Shown here: positions 47,901 through 61,098 of the stretch, piece after piece
Position numbering within the stretch: the stretch's first letter is position 1
Layout of the letters: the number at the start of each line of letters is the position of its first letter
Assembly (NCBI GenBank): GCA_963680875.1
Contig: OY804579.1
Location: 34,767,804-34,831,803, forward strand
DNA from: Bathymodiolus brooksi
Lineage: Eukaryota > Mollusca > Bivalvia > Mytilida > Modiolidae
Length of the DNA: 64,000 bases
Reading direction: 5' to 3'
The notes under the pieces: model-generated
Seen by the model: only the letters and a program-made list of their open reading frames with translations
Told to the model about the DNA's origin: nothing
Databases searched by the model: none
Program-made: the position numbers and the translations under genes

Positions 47901-50900
47901 AACTGGATCTCCAACCCTTCTCTCTTGATAACTGGATCTCCAACCCTTCTCTTTTGATAACTGGATCTCAACACTCTCCTCTTGATAACTGGATCTCAAC
48001 ACTCTCCTCTTGATAACTGGATCTCAACACTCTCCTCTTGATAACTGGATCTCCAACCCTTCTCTCTTGATAACTGGATCTCCAACCCTTCTCTCTTGAT
48101 AACTGGATCTCCAACCCTTCTCTCTTGATAACTTGATCTCCAACCCTTCTCTCTTGATAACTTGATCTCCAACCCTTCCCTCTTGATAACTTGATCTCCA
48201 ACCCTTCTCTCTTGATAACTGGATCTCAACCCTCTCCTCTTGATAACTGGATCTCAACCCTCTCCTCTTGATAACTGGATCTCCAACCCTCCCCTCTTGA
48301 TAACTGGATCTTCAACCCTCCCCTCTTGATAACTGGATCTCAACACTCTCCTCTTGATAATTGGATCTCAACACTCTCCTCTTGATAACTTGATCTCAAC
48401 CCTCTCCTCTTGATAACTGGATCTCCAACCCTCTCCTCTTGATAACTGGATCTCCAACCCTTCTCTTTTGATAACTGGATTTCAACACTCTCCTCTTGAT
48501 AATTGGATCTCCAACCCTTCTCTCTTGATAACTGGATCTCAACACTCTCCTCTTGATAACTGGATCTCAACCCTCTCCTCTTGATAACTGGATCTCAACC
48601 CTCTCCTCTTGATAACTGGATCTCCAACCCTCCCTTCTTGATATCTGGATCTTCAACCCTCCCCTCTTGATAACTGGATCTCAACACTCTCCTCTTGATA
48701 ACTGGATCTCCAAACCTTCTCTCTTGATAACTGGATCTCAACACTCTCCTCTTGATAACTGGATCTCCAACCCTCTCCTCTTGATAACTGGATCTCCAAC
48801 CCTTCTCACTTGATAACTGGATCTCAACACTCTCCTCTTGATAACTGGATCTTCAACCCTTCTCTCTTGATAACTGGATCTCAACACTCTCCTCTTGATA
48901 ACTGGATCTCCAACCCTTCTCTCTTGATAACTGGATCTCAACACTCTCCTCTTGATAACTGGATCTCCAACACTTCTCTCTTGATAACTGGATCTCCAAT
49001 CCTTCTCTCTTGATAACTGGATCTCAACACTCTCCTCTTGATAACTGGATCTCAACACTCTCCTCTTGATAACTGGATCTCAACACTCTCCTCTTGATAA
49101 CTGGATCTCCAACCCTTCTCTCTTGATAACTGGATCTCCAACCCTTCTCTCTTGATAACTGGATCTCCAATTCTTCTCTCTTGATAACTTGATCTCCAAC
49201 CCTTCTCTCTTGATAACTTGATCACCAACCCTTCTCTCTTGATAACTGGATCTCAACACTCTCCTCTTGATAACTGGATCTCCAACCCTCCCCTCTTGAT
49301 AACTGGATCTCCAACCCTTCTCTCTTGATAACTGGATATCAACCCTCTCCTCTTGATAACTAGATCTGCAAACCTCTCCTCTTGATAACTGGATCTCCAT
49401 CCCTTCTCTATTGATAACTGGATCTCAACACTCTCCTCTTGATGACTGGATCTCCAACCCTCTCCTCTTGATAACTGGATCTCCAACCCTTCTCTCTTGA
49501 TAACTGGTTCTCCAACCCTTCTCTCTTGATAACTGGATCTCCAACCCTCTCCTCTTGATAACTGGATCTCAACACTCTCCTCTTGATAACTCGATCTTCA
49601 ACCCTTCTCTCTTGATAACTGGATCTCCAACCCTTCTCTCTTGATAGCTGGATCTCCAACCCTTCTCTCTTGATAACTGGATCTCAACACTCTCCTCTTG
49701 ATAACTGGATCTCCAACCCTCTCCTCTTGATAACTGGATCTCAATCCTCTCCTCTTGATAACTGGATCTTCAACCCTCTCCTCTTGATAACTGGATCTCA
49801 ACACTCTCCTCTTGATAACTTGATCTCCAACCCTTCTCTCTTGATAACTGGATCTCCAACCTTCTCCTCTTGATAACTGGATCTCCAACCCTTCTCTCTT
49901 GATAACTGGATCCAAATCCTCCCCTCTTGATAACTGGATCTCAACACTCTCCTCTTGATAACTGGATCTCAACACTCTCCTCTTGATAACTGGATCTCCA
50001 ACCCTTCTCTCTTGATATCTGGATCTCCAGCCCTCTCCTCTTGATAACTGGATCTCCAACCCTTCTCTCTTGATAACTGGATATCAACCCTTCTCTCTTG
50101 ATAACTGGATCTCCAACCCTTCTCTCTTGATAACTGGATCTCAACACTCTCCTCTTGATAACTGGATCTCCAACCCTCCCCTCTTGATAACTGGATCTTC
50201 AACCCTTCTCTCTTGATAACTGGATCTCAACCCTCTCCTCTTGATAACTGGATCTTCAACCCTCTCCTCTTGATAACTGGATCTCAACACTCTCCTCTTG
50301 ATAACTGGATCTCAACACTCTCCTCTTGATAACTTGATCTCCAACCCTTTTCTCTTGATAACTGGATCTCCAACCCTCTCTTCTTGATAACTGGATCTCC
50401 AACCCTTCTCTCTTGATAACTGGATCTCAACACTCTCCTCTTGATAACTGGATCTCCAACCCTTCTCTCTTGATAACTGGATCTCAACCCTCTCCTCTTG
50501 ATAACTGGATCTTCAACCCTCTCCTCTTGATAACTGGATCTCAACACTCTCCTCTTGATAACTGGATCTCAACACTCTCCTCTTGATAACTGGATCTCCA
50601 ACCCTTCTCTCTTGATAACTGGATCCCAATCCTCCCCTCTTGATAACTGGATCTCAACACTCTCCTCTTGATAACTGGATCTCAACACTCCCCTCTTGAT
50701 AACTGGATCTTCAACCCTCCCCTCTTGATAACTGGATCTCAACCCTCTCCTCTTGATAACTGGATCTCCAACCCTTCTCTCTTGATAACTGGATCCCAAT
50801 CCTCCCCTCTTGATAACTGGATCTCAACACTCTCCTCTTGATAACTGGATCTCAACACTCCCCTCTTGATAACTGGATCTTCAACCCTCCCCTCTTGATA

Positions 50901-50971
50901 ACTGGATCTCAACCCTCTCCTCTTGATAACTGGATCTCCAACCCTTCTCTCTTGATAACTGGATCTCCAAC
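45000..50971. repeat. 6-kb 28/29-bp minisatellite, about 209 units
   Basis: The unit is cttgataactggatct followed by either caacactctcct or caaccctctcct (28 bp) or ccaacccttctct (29 bp). Both lengths are interspersed, so reading frames shift along the array and many short frames of 67-158 codons appear on both strands. Higher-order duplications are visible. A six-unit, 170-bp block repeats at about 50621 and 50791 (shared ggatcccaat), and a ten-unit, 287-bp block repeats at about 46524 and 46811 (shared gattact). No gene is present. Confidence 0.97.
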
Positions 50972-53289
50972 GGCAATACATATATACACAAACGATAAAA
51001 AAAAAACCTGCGCATATTTGCTTCCACTCAAAAAGACCACATACTATCACAAACATGAATGACAAGTTCAGTTGTGTATGTTTGGGATATTTTATCTCTA
51101 ATATATCAGATTGTTCATCCGCTGTGCTACTCATAGTCAAACACTCTGTAAAAGTCTTGTTGATGATAGAAATCTACGTTAAAGACTAAAACTATCTATT
51201 GTTGTTTGAGAATTAGATATTTAGTAACGGTCAACCAATGCGTATTCATCTGACGAAAGTGTATTTTTTTGTAGAGATGACTTCAACCTGGGGCAACTGA
51301 CGATCTTTTGAGTAAATCATGTGAGTTTGACCTCAATACAGGTAACACAGATAAAAGGTCGTTACCATGACACCGTAGTCCTTTCACTGTACTACTGATA
51401 CATAGATGTTTTCATTATACCATAGGCCTTTATGCACTGATAAGTCACAGCTATGAACGTTCTTGTGTGATAGACATTTTTTATTCCCGAGAAAAAATAG
51501 AAGCATCAAAACTATTTACATATTTGATAGACATAAATAACATCATGTGTAATTGTGTTGCTTTATCTAAGATACTAATTATAGAACGTAACAGAAAACT
51601 TAGGTTAATTCTTAGTGTTTTTTAAATGTTAAAGCTGGAACACCCAGGGATATATGTAATGATAAAACATGATTCACTTCAACTTGTTTTCATATAGAAC
51701 TGAACTATTTATTTATGTTGTTATTAGTATCGTTAGCATCATACGTTCTTTGATTAAATCATTTGATTTAATGTCTTTATAGGTTTTCCATTCAGGTGCG
51801 AAATGTATTAATTTTTATCCGTTGCTATTCAATCATAGACAGAGAAGACATAACCCTAAAGTCACAGTACCTATATAGTGTAATAATTCAAACTAAGATC
51901 AATATATTTCAGGCATACATGTCGGAAACCTTCGTTTAGAACCTTTGGTGTCCTTTCTCCCAAAAACTTTTAAAATAGTAGACTTTGTAAACTTTTGACT
52001 TTGAGTGTAACTGATTAAGGTTATTCCAAGACAAACACAAAAACGCGTCGTGTACACTAAATTAGATATCTACATTTATATTTGTTCACAGATATTAAAC
52101 CATTTCAACATAGAACACATATATATAGTAACACAACTCCAAGAACCCGTGGATCATTTTTGTTTCTGATTCGTCCCACACAATCTGAGTGGGGGTGCTA
52201 TGACTCTGAGCAGAAAAATATATAATATTTCTATACCTAAGGATTGGGATGGAGGACCCTGGAATCCCACTTGGACAGTCAATCAAACTATGAAGTTATT
52301 TTCTATTAAATATACCCTTCCGGGTTACAATGAAGACGCCAATATTTAAAAAAAAAACTGTCAAATCCACCAAAATCCTGACGGACAATTGCTTTTGAAT
52401 AAATAAGAACGTTTAGTATCCATGATGACAGAAGAATAGTAGGTATTGTTTTTAGTTGTTTTTTGACAACCATTATTGCTTAACTTTTTATTTTTGACTA
52501 AATTGTTTTAATAGTAAAAAAAAACTCAAGTCACTGACAAACATAATGTTGTATCGAGTACACCTAGCAATCAGCGGGGTTCGAATTCACAACGTTAGTG
52601 GTGATAGGTTCTGTTGGAATAATTAAAAGCAAAAGATGCCTGTCAAAATGCTAATTTATTTCTTTGCAGAAAGTGTCGATTGTTAAATTTGTATGGCTAT
52701 ATGAGAAAAGTATAGTTAAATGCGCATCTCAAACATCAATCACTTTCATAAACAAATTATTTATTCTAAACATAGATTGTGTATGTAGTGTTATTGACAT
52801 CTCTCAGTGTTCATTACCCCTAGGGTCAGATTATAGGTATGATATGAATACAGTTATAACGAAAGCAAATAGGATTCATTTGTCAAATGTAAGCCAATGT
52901 CTAAACGAACGATACTGTATATGTATTCTAGCAGAATTTAGGACAAGAGTGTGTGCCTTATTAATTTCAGGACACTGACAACAAAGAATTTATATAGTAA
53001 TAAAAAATTTAAGAATCAAAGGAAGGAAGCTGAGTTGAGGAATGGTATTTAAATTTGATACACAATAAAATGTGTGAGAGCTAAATTGGTTAATGGTATC
53101 CTACATATACAATCACTACATCTATAGAAATAGATATAACTTTGAACGTTGTTTTAATTGATAATAGTCAGGCTCGTATTTATAGAGGATCATATCTTTC
53201 TACGACAGCTGAATGTCATTATAAATTAATAAAATGATTATATATGTATTAATATGGCGACCTTTATTAACTATATACAGTGTTTTGTA
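50972..53289. other. AT-rich stretch with no recognised gene
   Basis: Only a SINE fragment at 52531 is recognised. A 104-codon frame at 52664-52978 follows an acceptor-like ttatttctttgcag but has no known motif. Confidence 0.5.
52531..52612 (-). mobile_element. SINE fragment (B-box region)
   Basis: This contains caagtcactgacaaac, gtatcgagtacacct and gcggggttcgaattcac, matching the head half of the SINE at 31430. Confidence 0.6.
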
Positions 53290-54479
53290 TAAACAATGTC
53301 GTGATAAAATTTCCGATATATTTATATGCTGCAAATTCCAGATAACTTATCAGTAAACTTTGTCATGTAATGTGACGGTATGTTATTTTTTCCAGATAAC
53401 TTTTCAGTAAAATTTTCTATATAGTGTGACTGTGTATTACTTTTTCCAGATAACTTGTCAGTAAGCTGTGTAATGTAGTGTGACGGTATGTTACTATCCC
53501 AAGAAGACTTGTCAGTAAACTTTGCTATGTAGTGTGACTGTATTTTACTTTTTCCAGATAACTTGTCAGTAAACTCTGCCATGAAATGTGACGGTATGGT
53601 TTTTTTCCAGATTACTTGTCAGTAAACTTTGTCGTGTAATGTGACGGTATGCCATTTTTTCCAGATTACCTGTCAGTGAACATTTGCTATGTAGTGCGAC
53701 GATGTATTATTATTTCCAGATTACGTGTCAGTAAGCTTTGTCATATAATGTGACGGTATGTTGCTATCCCAAGAAGACTTGTCAGTAAACTTTGCTATGT
53801 AGTGTGACGGTATGCTACTTTTTCCAGATAACTTGTCAGTAAACTCTGTCATGAAATGTGACGGTATGGTTTTTTTCCAGATTACTTGTCAGTAAACTTT
53901 GTCATGTAATGTGACGGTATGCTATTTTTTCCAGATTACCTGTCAGTGAACATTTGCTATGTAGTGCGACGATGTATTATTATTTCCAGATTACGTGTCA
54001 GTAAGCTTTGTCATATAATGTGACGGTATGTTGCTATCCCAAGAAGACTTGTCAGTAAACTTTGCTATGTAGTGTGACGGTATGCTACTTTTTCCAGATA
54101 ACTTGTCAGTAAACTCTGTCATGAAATGTGACGGTATGGTTTTTTTCCAGATTACTTGTCAGTAAACTTTGTCATGTAATGTGACGGTATGCTATTTTTT
54201 CCAGATTACTTGTCAGTGAACATTTGCTATGTAGTGTGACGATGTATTACTATTTCCAGATAAATTGTCAGTAAGCTTTGTCATGTAATGTGACGGTATA
54301 TAATTTTTCCCAGATTACTTGTCAGTAAACTTTGTTTTGTAGTGTGCCGGTACGTTTCTAATGCAAAAGCCTTGTCCGTAAACGTTTGCTATGTAGTGTG
54401 ATGATATGTTGCTATTTCCAGATAATTTTTCGGTAAACTTTGCTATGTAGTGTGACTGTATGTTACTATTTCCAGATAA

Positions 54480-54915
54480 GAAGAGTTTGAAGATACCAAA
54501 GGGGCAATCAGAATTCGTATATCGAAGAAGAACAGTCAACACAATGGCCAAAAGAAAAAGTACAAAAGGACAAACAACGATCTACAAAGCATACATATAA
54601 AACTAAAGATCGAGTAACACGAACCCCACTAAAGACCGGGGGTGAACTCAGGTGCTCCGGAAGGGTAGGCAGTTCCTGCTCCACTAGTGGCACCCGTCGT
54701 GTTAATCTAGTTACAAACCCGGCAATAAGTCGTGAATGAGCAAAGGACCGGGAAATGTTTACGACAAGTGGAACATATCCGTGGTCATTTGTGACACAGA
54801 TATTCCATAGCGGTCAACCAAGTCGTGGTGGCGACCGTAACCCTTTCGAAGTGATGACTTCAACTTTACCAAAAAGAACCGTTGGTTCAGTAGCTTCCTT
54901 GTTAGCAGCAACCCT
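54480..54915 (-). mobile_element. 5'-truncated retroelement tail, copy 4 (longest)
   Basis: The insertion splits a 54-bp repeat unit. The word ataa is present on both sides (54476-54479 and 54916-54919), giving precise borders and a likely 4-bp target duplication. On the minus strand it contains the end of an open reading frame and a ~280-bp 3' untranslated part, then the terminus shared with all other copies. This copy defines the longest version of the family in the window. Confidence 0.75.
54759..54914 (-). pseudogene. C-terminal fragment of a retroelement protein, 51 residues
   Basis: The frame is open from the truncation point to a TAA at 54759-54761. It encodes segments such as LLLTRKLLNQ, LKSSLRK, YGRHHDLVDRYG and SQMTTDMF. 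From memory this matches the C-terminus of reverse-transcriptase-like proteins that are abundant in bivalve and amphioxus gene sets. The class is unresolved, and Penelope-like is one possibility. It has no start and no catalytic domain, so it cannot act by itself. Confidence 0.55.
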
Positions 54916-55412
54916 ATAACTTGTCAGTAAACTTTGCTATATAGTGTGACGATATGTTACTATTTCCAGATCATTTTTCGGTAAGCTTTGCTATGTAGTG
55001 TGACGGTATGTTACTTTTTTTCAGATAACTTGTCAGTAAACTTGTCTCATGTTGTGTGACGGCATATTACTAATCCAAGAAAACTTGTCAGTGAATTTGT
55101 GTCATGTAGTGTGACGGTATGTTACTATTTCCAGATAACTGTCAGTAAACTTTGCTATGTGGTGTGACGGTATGTTATTTTTCCAGATAACTTGTCAGTA
55201 AGCTTTGCTATGTAGTGTGACGGTATGTTCCTTTTTCCTGATAATTTGTCAGTAAACTTTGCTATGTAGTGTGATGGCATATTACTAATCCAAGAAAACT
55301 TGTCAGTAAATTTGTGTCATATAGTGTGACGGTATGTTACTATTTCCAAGCAACATTTCAGTAGATTTTGCCTTGTAGATCGATGGGATGTTACTAATTC
55401 CAGTAAACATTT

Positions 55413-57699
55413 TACAGCAATGAGACGATTGATATGTAATTCTAATTAGCCATGTCGCTTAGACGTTTTAAACGTCATATTCGTCAAGAATTGTGGCGTC
55501 ACCAAGAATATTCTTCAATGTTTAATCTCCTTTCTCGTATGTATTATTAACGTATCGTTGGTAGCTAATATTCCGTTTATTCAAAGACATTCTTTATGAA
55601 TGGTTTTATTAAGTACTATCTCTAATGAAATTATCTGAGGAGTTTTGTTGTCATTAACACGAGGCTGTTTATTGTTATTTATCCTTATCTTCAAGACGTT
55701 TTATTACTCAAGTTATCAAATTATTACAGATATTGTTAAAAAAAAAAAAAAAAATTCTCTAAGGCATTGCATAACTTGCCACAACCAAATTGAAAACCAT
55801 GTTCTAATAATTATCTCTGGGCAAATGATTTTAGTTCCTTGACGAAAAGTTAATCATTATATATTTTACTAAGTTTATTCCTCTAGAGGATATAAGACGG
55901 TCAAACAGCAACAGTACGTAGTAAAGATACAAAGGATCATCTTCTTTATTAGAAATGTGTGGACCTGATACTACTAATTGTAGAATTGAAATAAATTAGG
56001 ATTGACACTAAAAATTAAAACGTTATTGCAATTTATTATAAAAATGGAAAAATGTGGTTGACACAACTCACCTCCCCACCTTTTTTTTTTACAACTCAAC
56101 TAAGCCAAAAGACACAAAATATATGAAACAGACTGGTGCCGCTTTGTGTATCACAACATATCCTTCTTCATGAAATCTCTTTATTCAATGGATCAACTAA
56201 TATAAGCAAAGAAAGAAAACCTGCGCAGGTTCATTTAATATATATATTGCCAGTATTATCATTATTGTCGAGCTGAACGCTAAGATGGAAATACTCAGTA
56301 CATGAGCAGAGTCAGTAAAAATATGGCTTTTTGTCTAATGATTTATTGATTTGATTGATTTCTGTTTAACGTGAATTAATAATTTTTCCTAATATTATCC
56401 CTACATTAATAAAAATACAAAGGCTCAGAGGTACACATACTTAGCTAAAATAAAGGTTCTGGGGTGGACATATGCATTACAACAAGTAACATTTTGTACA
56501 GTGTCAACAACTATTTCAATTGAAAATAAAATTAATGTTTGGAAAAGAAGAAGAGTTGCAGAAAATGAAATTACAACGTATGAATTTCTTCCCTAACATA
56601 TACTGTATGACATTCTTTGCTTTAATAGTGAAAATAAAACTAAAAAAACAAAAACTAGAAGAAACTACGGGGAATAGAAACATTCTGACCGAAAAGCGTA
56701 ACCGTTCATAGTGAGAGTCGAGTCAGATACTCAAATCGCTCTTGGTTCAGAACGAGCGCCTCATAATTCGGGAATGGTACACCTTTTTTGCACGTGAAAT
56801 ACAACTAAAAGCAACTCCCAATAAACAGCAGTTAGAAGTAGATATTTGTGACCAGTTACAAGGCTATTCATTATTCATATTCTCTTTCTTTCCTATGACA
56901 AATTCAACTTCTGCTCATAAGCCCATTCTAGAGTCACTTTTTGCATTCAAAATATTTCCTTTTCGACATGGATATCGCTGAAGTATAACTCGATTGACGT
57001 CAAACAACAATCAATCAATTGATTAATTGCATATCTTATATTATTTTGCAATTAAATAAACATTAGAGAATACCGAAGGCGGCAATCAAGAACGGGCAAT
57101 CCAGAGAAACTAGCAACATAGGGTACACAAGACGAAGAAAAACAAAACAAAAACACAACACAATATGTGTTGGACGCCACTATGCGCAAGCAAACAGGAA
57201 TAACGTAGATAAGACTGGAAGTATAAAGACGAACCGAACATCGTTTTTATGCGGAAAAATTCAAGATATTAATTTTTGAAATTGATAAAAACGGTTGATA
57301 AAATAGCACAGAAACCAATACTCAAAACGGAATTTTATACACAATATGGAAATAAATAGAATAAAAAGCCGTGGATAATGAAAGCTGAATGGAATGTTTA
57401 TTTCTGTCTTCACTTTACTGTAGCTTTCACTAGACTCTTTCTTGTTTATAATGCCATTTCATATCCATTATCTTATTAAATCTTCTTAGGATCCTTTTGT
57501 TTCCTTACTTTAACGAACAGAGAATACATAAAAACCATTTAGCCGCAACTATATAGTCATTTGAGGATGCAATTTAATTATTCAATGGGTCTATTTTGAA
57601 ATCATTTATAAATAGGTTAATCCATTAAGCCTGTATTAAATGTTAATATGACAAAAATAAATTTTCAAAGATAATCAATAATGAAACGAAGACCATGCT
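55413..57699. other. AT-rich stretch without recognised genes
   Basis: There is a 17-base A-run at 55738-55754 and no clear repeat array. Frames at 55645, 56520 and 56742 have no motif I recognise. Confidence 0.5.
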
Positions 57700-57790
57700 A
57701 TTTGTCCTTTTTCTTTTGGCCATTGTGTTGTCTGTCCTTCTTCGATTTACGGATTCTGATTACCCCTTTGGTATCTTCAAAAATCTTTTT
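57700..57790 (+). mobile_element. 5'-truncated retroelement tail, copy 5
   Basis: The words ttggccattgtgttgtctgt and cccctttggtatcttcaaaa match the family's last ~90 bp. A short C-run at 57861-57869 lies just beyond. Confidence 0.6.
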
Positions 57791-58134
57791 GTCTAGTACT
57801 TACATTTCATAGATGTCCGTACAAACATTTGATTTGTCTATATACTGTCTAAATAGTCCCCCCCCCCCCACTCCACCAGATACAATTCTATGTGGTTTTC
57901 ATGATAAAAGTAAAAAAGCAATTCAAGCAGTTCAAGGTGCTGCAACTATGACTGAAATTAGTTTTTTTGTTTGTATTTGTCTAGTAAATCCCTGTTAGCC
58001 ATTTGGGGAGTAAGAATCAATTCAGACAGATGTCTGTAATTAAACGATACAGACAGGATCGCACTGCACGACATGGGCTGATTCTGAAGAATTATCATTT
58101 CTTACTACATGTATTGAATCCACGTTTTTCCGTG

Positions 58135-58200
58135 AACCAATCGCCATGATATAGCTGAAATATTGCTGAAAGTGGCGTTAAGCACCAAAAATCAATCAAA
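58135..58200 (+). mobile_element. SINE 3' tail fragment
   Basis: The words cgccatgatatagctgaaat and ttgctgaaagtggcgttaag match the SINE tail and are followed by caaaaatcaatcaaatc. Confidence 0.6.
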
Positions 58201-58489
58201 TCATATCCGTGAACCAGTTATGAAAATACAGATTCACATTTTTCCTTCCAAATCATTCCTATAATGATATTCCATAGTCTACAATTAATGCATGAAGACA
58301 GTCATAAACGTCTTACCTATAGTCTTAAAAGTACATAATGATATTTGCCGAAATTTCTGTGCGAATAATATGCTTTAGATAATATATTTGTAGGAATACA
58401 TGACAAAAAGGCTGTATAAATAGTGGACATGCATTGATATAAATGTTAATAAATGATAATATTCATATGATAGATATGATGCTTTAGTT

Positions 58490-58843
58490 GAGGACGTACA
58501 TATACCTTGGTATTAATGTCTACTTGCATGTCCTAGATATGGTATTGCAGTTGCCGACGCATGAATGTCTAATTGCATGACCTATATACGGTGTCGTAGC
58601 TGCCGACGTACCTTGGTGTTAATATCTAATTGCATGACCTATATACGGTGTCGTAGCTGCCGACGTACCTTGATATTAATGTCTAATTGCATTACATAGA
58701 TAAAGCGCCGTGGTTTCCGACGTACCTTGGCATCACTGTCTAATTGCATGGCCTAGATATCGTATTTGTCGACGTACCTTGATATTAATGTATAATTGAG
58801 TGGCCGAGATAAGGCGTCGTAGTTGACGACGTACCTTGGTATT
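58490..58843. repeat. 52-bp minisatellite, diverged left segment
   Basis: Units contain gacgtaccttggtattaatg and ttgcatggcctagata, with several length variants. This is the outer, older part of the array that resumes at 61938 after a LINE insertion. Confidence 0.85.
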
Positions 58844-58861
58844 CTTTTTTTTTACAACATA

Positions 58862-59175
58862 ATCATTTTATTTATTCTGAATTCTTGCTTGCAAGAACAT
58901 GTAATAAAGTAATGAAGATAGTCTTCTTCATTTCCACAAAAGTTACATCGATTATCATTCACAATTTTCCATTGAAATAATAATTTCTTTGTAGGAATGA
59001 TGTTTTGTATTAACTTCCATCTAAATATTTTCAGTTTGTTTTCTTCCAAATATGAAAAAATCAATTTGTATAATGGTTTCATGAAAGGTTTTTCTTGTAT
59101 ATCTAATACGTTTACCCATTTGTCAACTCCTATAGAAGACTCTATTTTGTTAAAAAGCAGTGAATTATATAGCAT
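58862..59175 (-). pseudogene. LINE ORF2 C-terminal segment with Cys/His motif
   Basis: The frame encodes a segment ending in CNFCGNEEDYLHYFITC, a CxxC...HxxxxC zinc-binding motif typical of the C-terminus of L1-like ORF2 proteins. It is out of frame with the upstream part (59243-59554), so at least one frameshift separates them. Confidence 0.75.
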
Positions 59176-59242
59176 TTTATTTGATAAATATGAAGTCTCA
59201 ATATAATTATTTTTTCCGTTATAATCTTATTTCTTTTAATGA

Positions 59243-59991
59243 TTACAGTACTTTGGCTGAATTTTCTGTTTTAATAATATTTATCCAGTTTTTTGGAATA
59301 GATTTTTTTACAATGTTAAATTCTGCAATCCAATTAGATTTAAACTTTAACTTTTCCAGAATGAATTTGCTTGATAAAGTTTTTGTAGCGTCTAAAATAT
59401 CATTAACGTATATTAAATCACTTTTTATCCAATTTTCAAAAACGATAGGTTTATTTTCAAAAGTAATGTGCTTGTTCCCCCAAATAATTTGTTTTCTGAT
59501 ATCTATGAATGTGACAGGTGATTTGTTTGACCGCCACCACTTAAATTCCAACATTTGACTACTTCTCTATAAAATTATTTTGTTCAAATAATTTAATGAT
59601 TTTGTGCTATCTAGGTTCATGCTAAATGCTAACCAGTTTTTACCAGTTGCATTAAAATATTTTAATGGTATAAGCTTCCAATTAAAAATATGTCCGGTTA
59701 CCAGTCTACTTGTCCAAGATGCTTTTAGAGCTATGAAATAACTTTTGATATCAATCATTTGCAACCCCCTCTTTCGTATGAGTTTATAATCAAATTTCTT
59801 TTAACTTTATCTGGTTTACCGTTCCATATAAATTTGAAACATTTTGTTTCTATTTCTTTATGATATATATCTGGTACTAAACATACACTGACCAAAAATG
59901 TGAATAGGGGTAAAATTAATGATTTAATGATTAACAATTTTCCTAATATAGAAAGGTTTCTTTTTCCCCATGCACAAAATAGTTTATTCAT
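59243..59991 (-). pseudogene. LINE ORF2 segment after the reverse transcriptase
   Basis: Two reading frames carry the connection region. The first (59755-59991) contains AWGKRNLSILGKLLIIKSLI and FKFIWNG, a typical post-RT motif of L1-like elements. A frameshift in a G-run at about 59764 leads to the second (59243-59764), which is interrupted by an in-frame TAG near 59567. Confidence 0.75.
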
Positions 59992-60129
59992 CTTTTCTTA
60001 TTTATTTTCCCAATTTAGTTTTTGACTTTCTTCATTGTTGTTACCAAAATATATTCCGGGTAATTTAATCGGCTTATCTGTCCAATTGATTCCAACAATT
60101 TTGTATTTACATTTTTTTAGCTTACCAAT

Positions 60130-61098
60130 CTATACCCCCTCTGTTTTGTTTCTATTTAACAATAAACCTGAAAATGAGCCAAATATTTCTATTTCGTTCA
60201 TTGCCTTTAAGACATCTTCTTTACTATTGCAACATATGGTTGTATCATCGGCTAGTTGTGAACTTTTAATACTGTGGTTTTTTTCATCTAATTTGACTGT
60301 TATTTCTTTTATATCTTTGCTACTTCTCAAATTTAGGGCCATGATTTCGACAGATAAAACAAATAACAACGCTGATAAAGGACACCATTGACGTATTCCA
60401 CGAGAGTTTTTGAAATTTTCAGACACCCAACCATTATTCATTACACATGTTTGTATATCACTATATAGTGTTTTAACCCAACTGATAAAAGATTCGTTAA
60501 ATCTAAAATGTTTCAAAGTTCCAAACATAAAATCACATTCCAAAGAATCAAAAGCTTTTGAAAAATCTATAACTATTATTGCCCCCTCAATTTTATAAAG
60601 ATCCGCATAGTCTATGATATCTTGAATTTGTCTCAAGTTAAAACCGATGAATCTGTTTTTCACGTAACCAGTTTGATCTTCATTAATAATTTTTGGTAAT
60701 AAGTTTTTTAGTCTTTGAGCAAGAACATATGATAAGATTTTTAAATCTACATTTAAAAGGGAGATAGGGCGATAGTTATCTAGACTTAAATTATCCCCCT
60801 TTTTAAACAACAAAGTTAAGATACTAGTACGTTGTGAATAAGTAAGACACTGTTCATCGTTTCCTTTATTTAGGACATCAGTTAAAATATATTTAAGTTT
60901 GTTCCAGAATACTCTATAGAACTCGACAGTCAATCCATCTAAACCTGGGAATTTATTTGATTTCATTATATGAATAGCATATGAACATTCTTCTACTGTT
61001 ACCTTTCCATCACAACATAATTTATCATTTTCATCTATTTTATTTTCTATCTTAGTGTTTGATATATAATTTTCTAAAGATTCTTTATTTGGGTTTTT
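60130..61098 (-). pseudogene. LINE reverse transcriptase domain, degenerate
   Basis: The frame is open from a TAG at 61099-61101 down to a stop at 60130. It encodes the palm and fingers motifs: KFPGLDGLTVEFY, LLFKKGD, NYRPISLLN, DQTGYVKNRFI, VIDFSKAFDSL and a polymerase box LADDTT in place of FADD. The conserved RGIRQGCPLS is altered to RGIRQWCPLS. In the same frame further on, one TAG (at the 60130 end) and one TAA follow before the 59755-59991 segment. The changed core residue and the stops mean it is not active. Confidence 0.88.

Larger units (their letters stand above)
53290..55412. repeat. 54-bp minisatellite with 270-bp higher-order units
   Basis: Each unit contains ttccagataacttgtcagta and tagtgtgacggtatg. 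A five-unit block of exactly 270 bp repeats at 53598, 53868 and 54138 (the shared ggttttttt variant). A retroelement tail at 54480-54915 interrupts the array, so about 31 units remain. The outer units are the most diverged. Confidence 0.93.

Noticed and set aside
44848..51140. Dozens of frames with QLSRGEG/RSSYQE repeats
   Set aside because: All are translations of the 28/29-bp minisatellite; mixed unit lengths shift the frame and no real domain appears.
58997..60598. Plus-strand frames at 58997, 59160, 60035 and 60410
   Set aside because: They are antisense shadows of the degenerate LINE.
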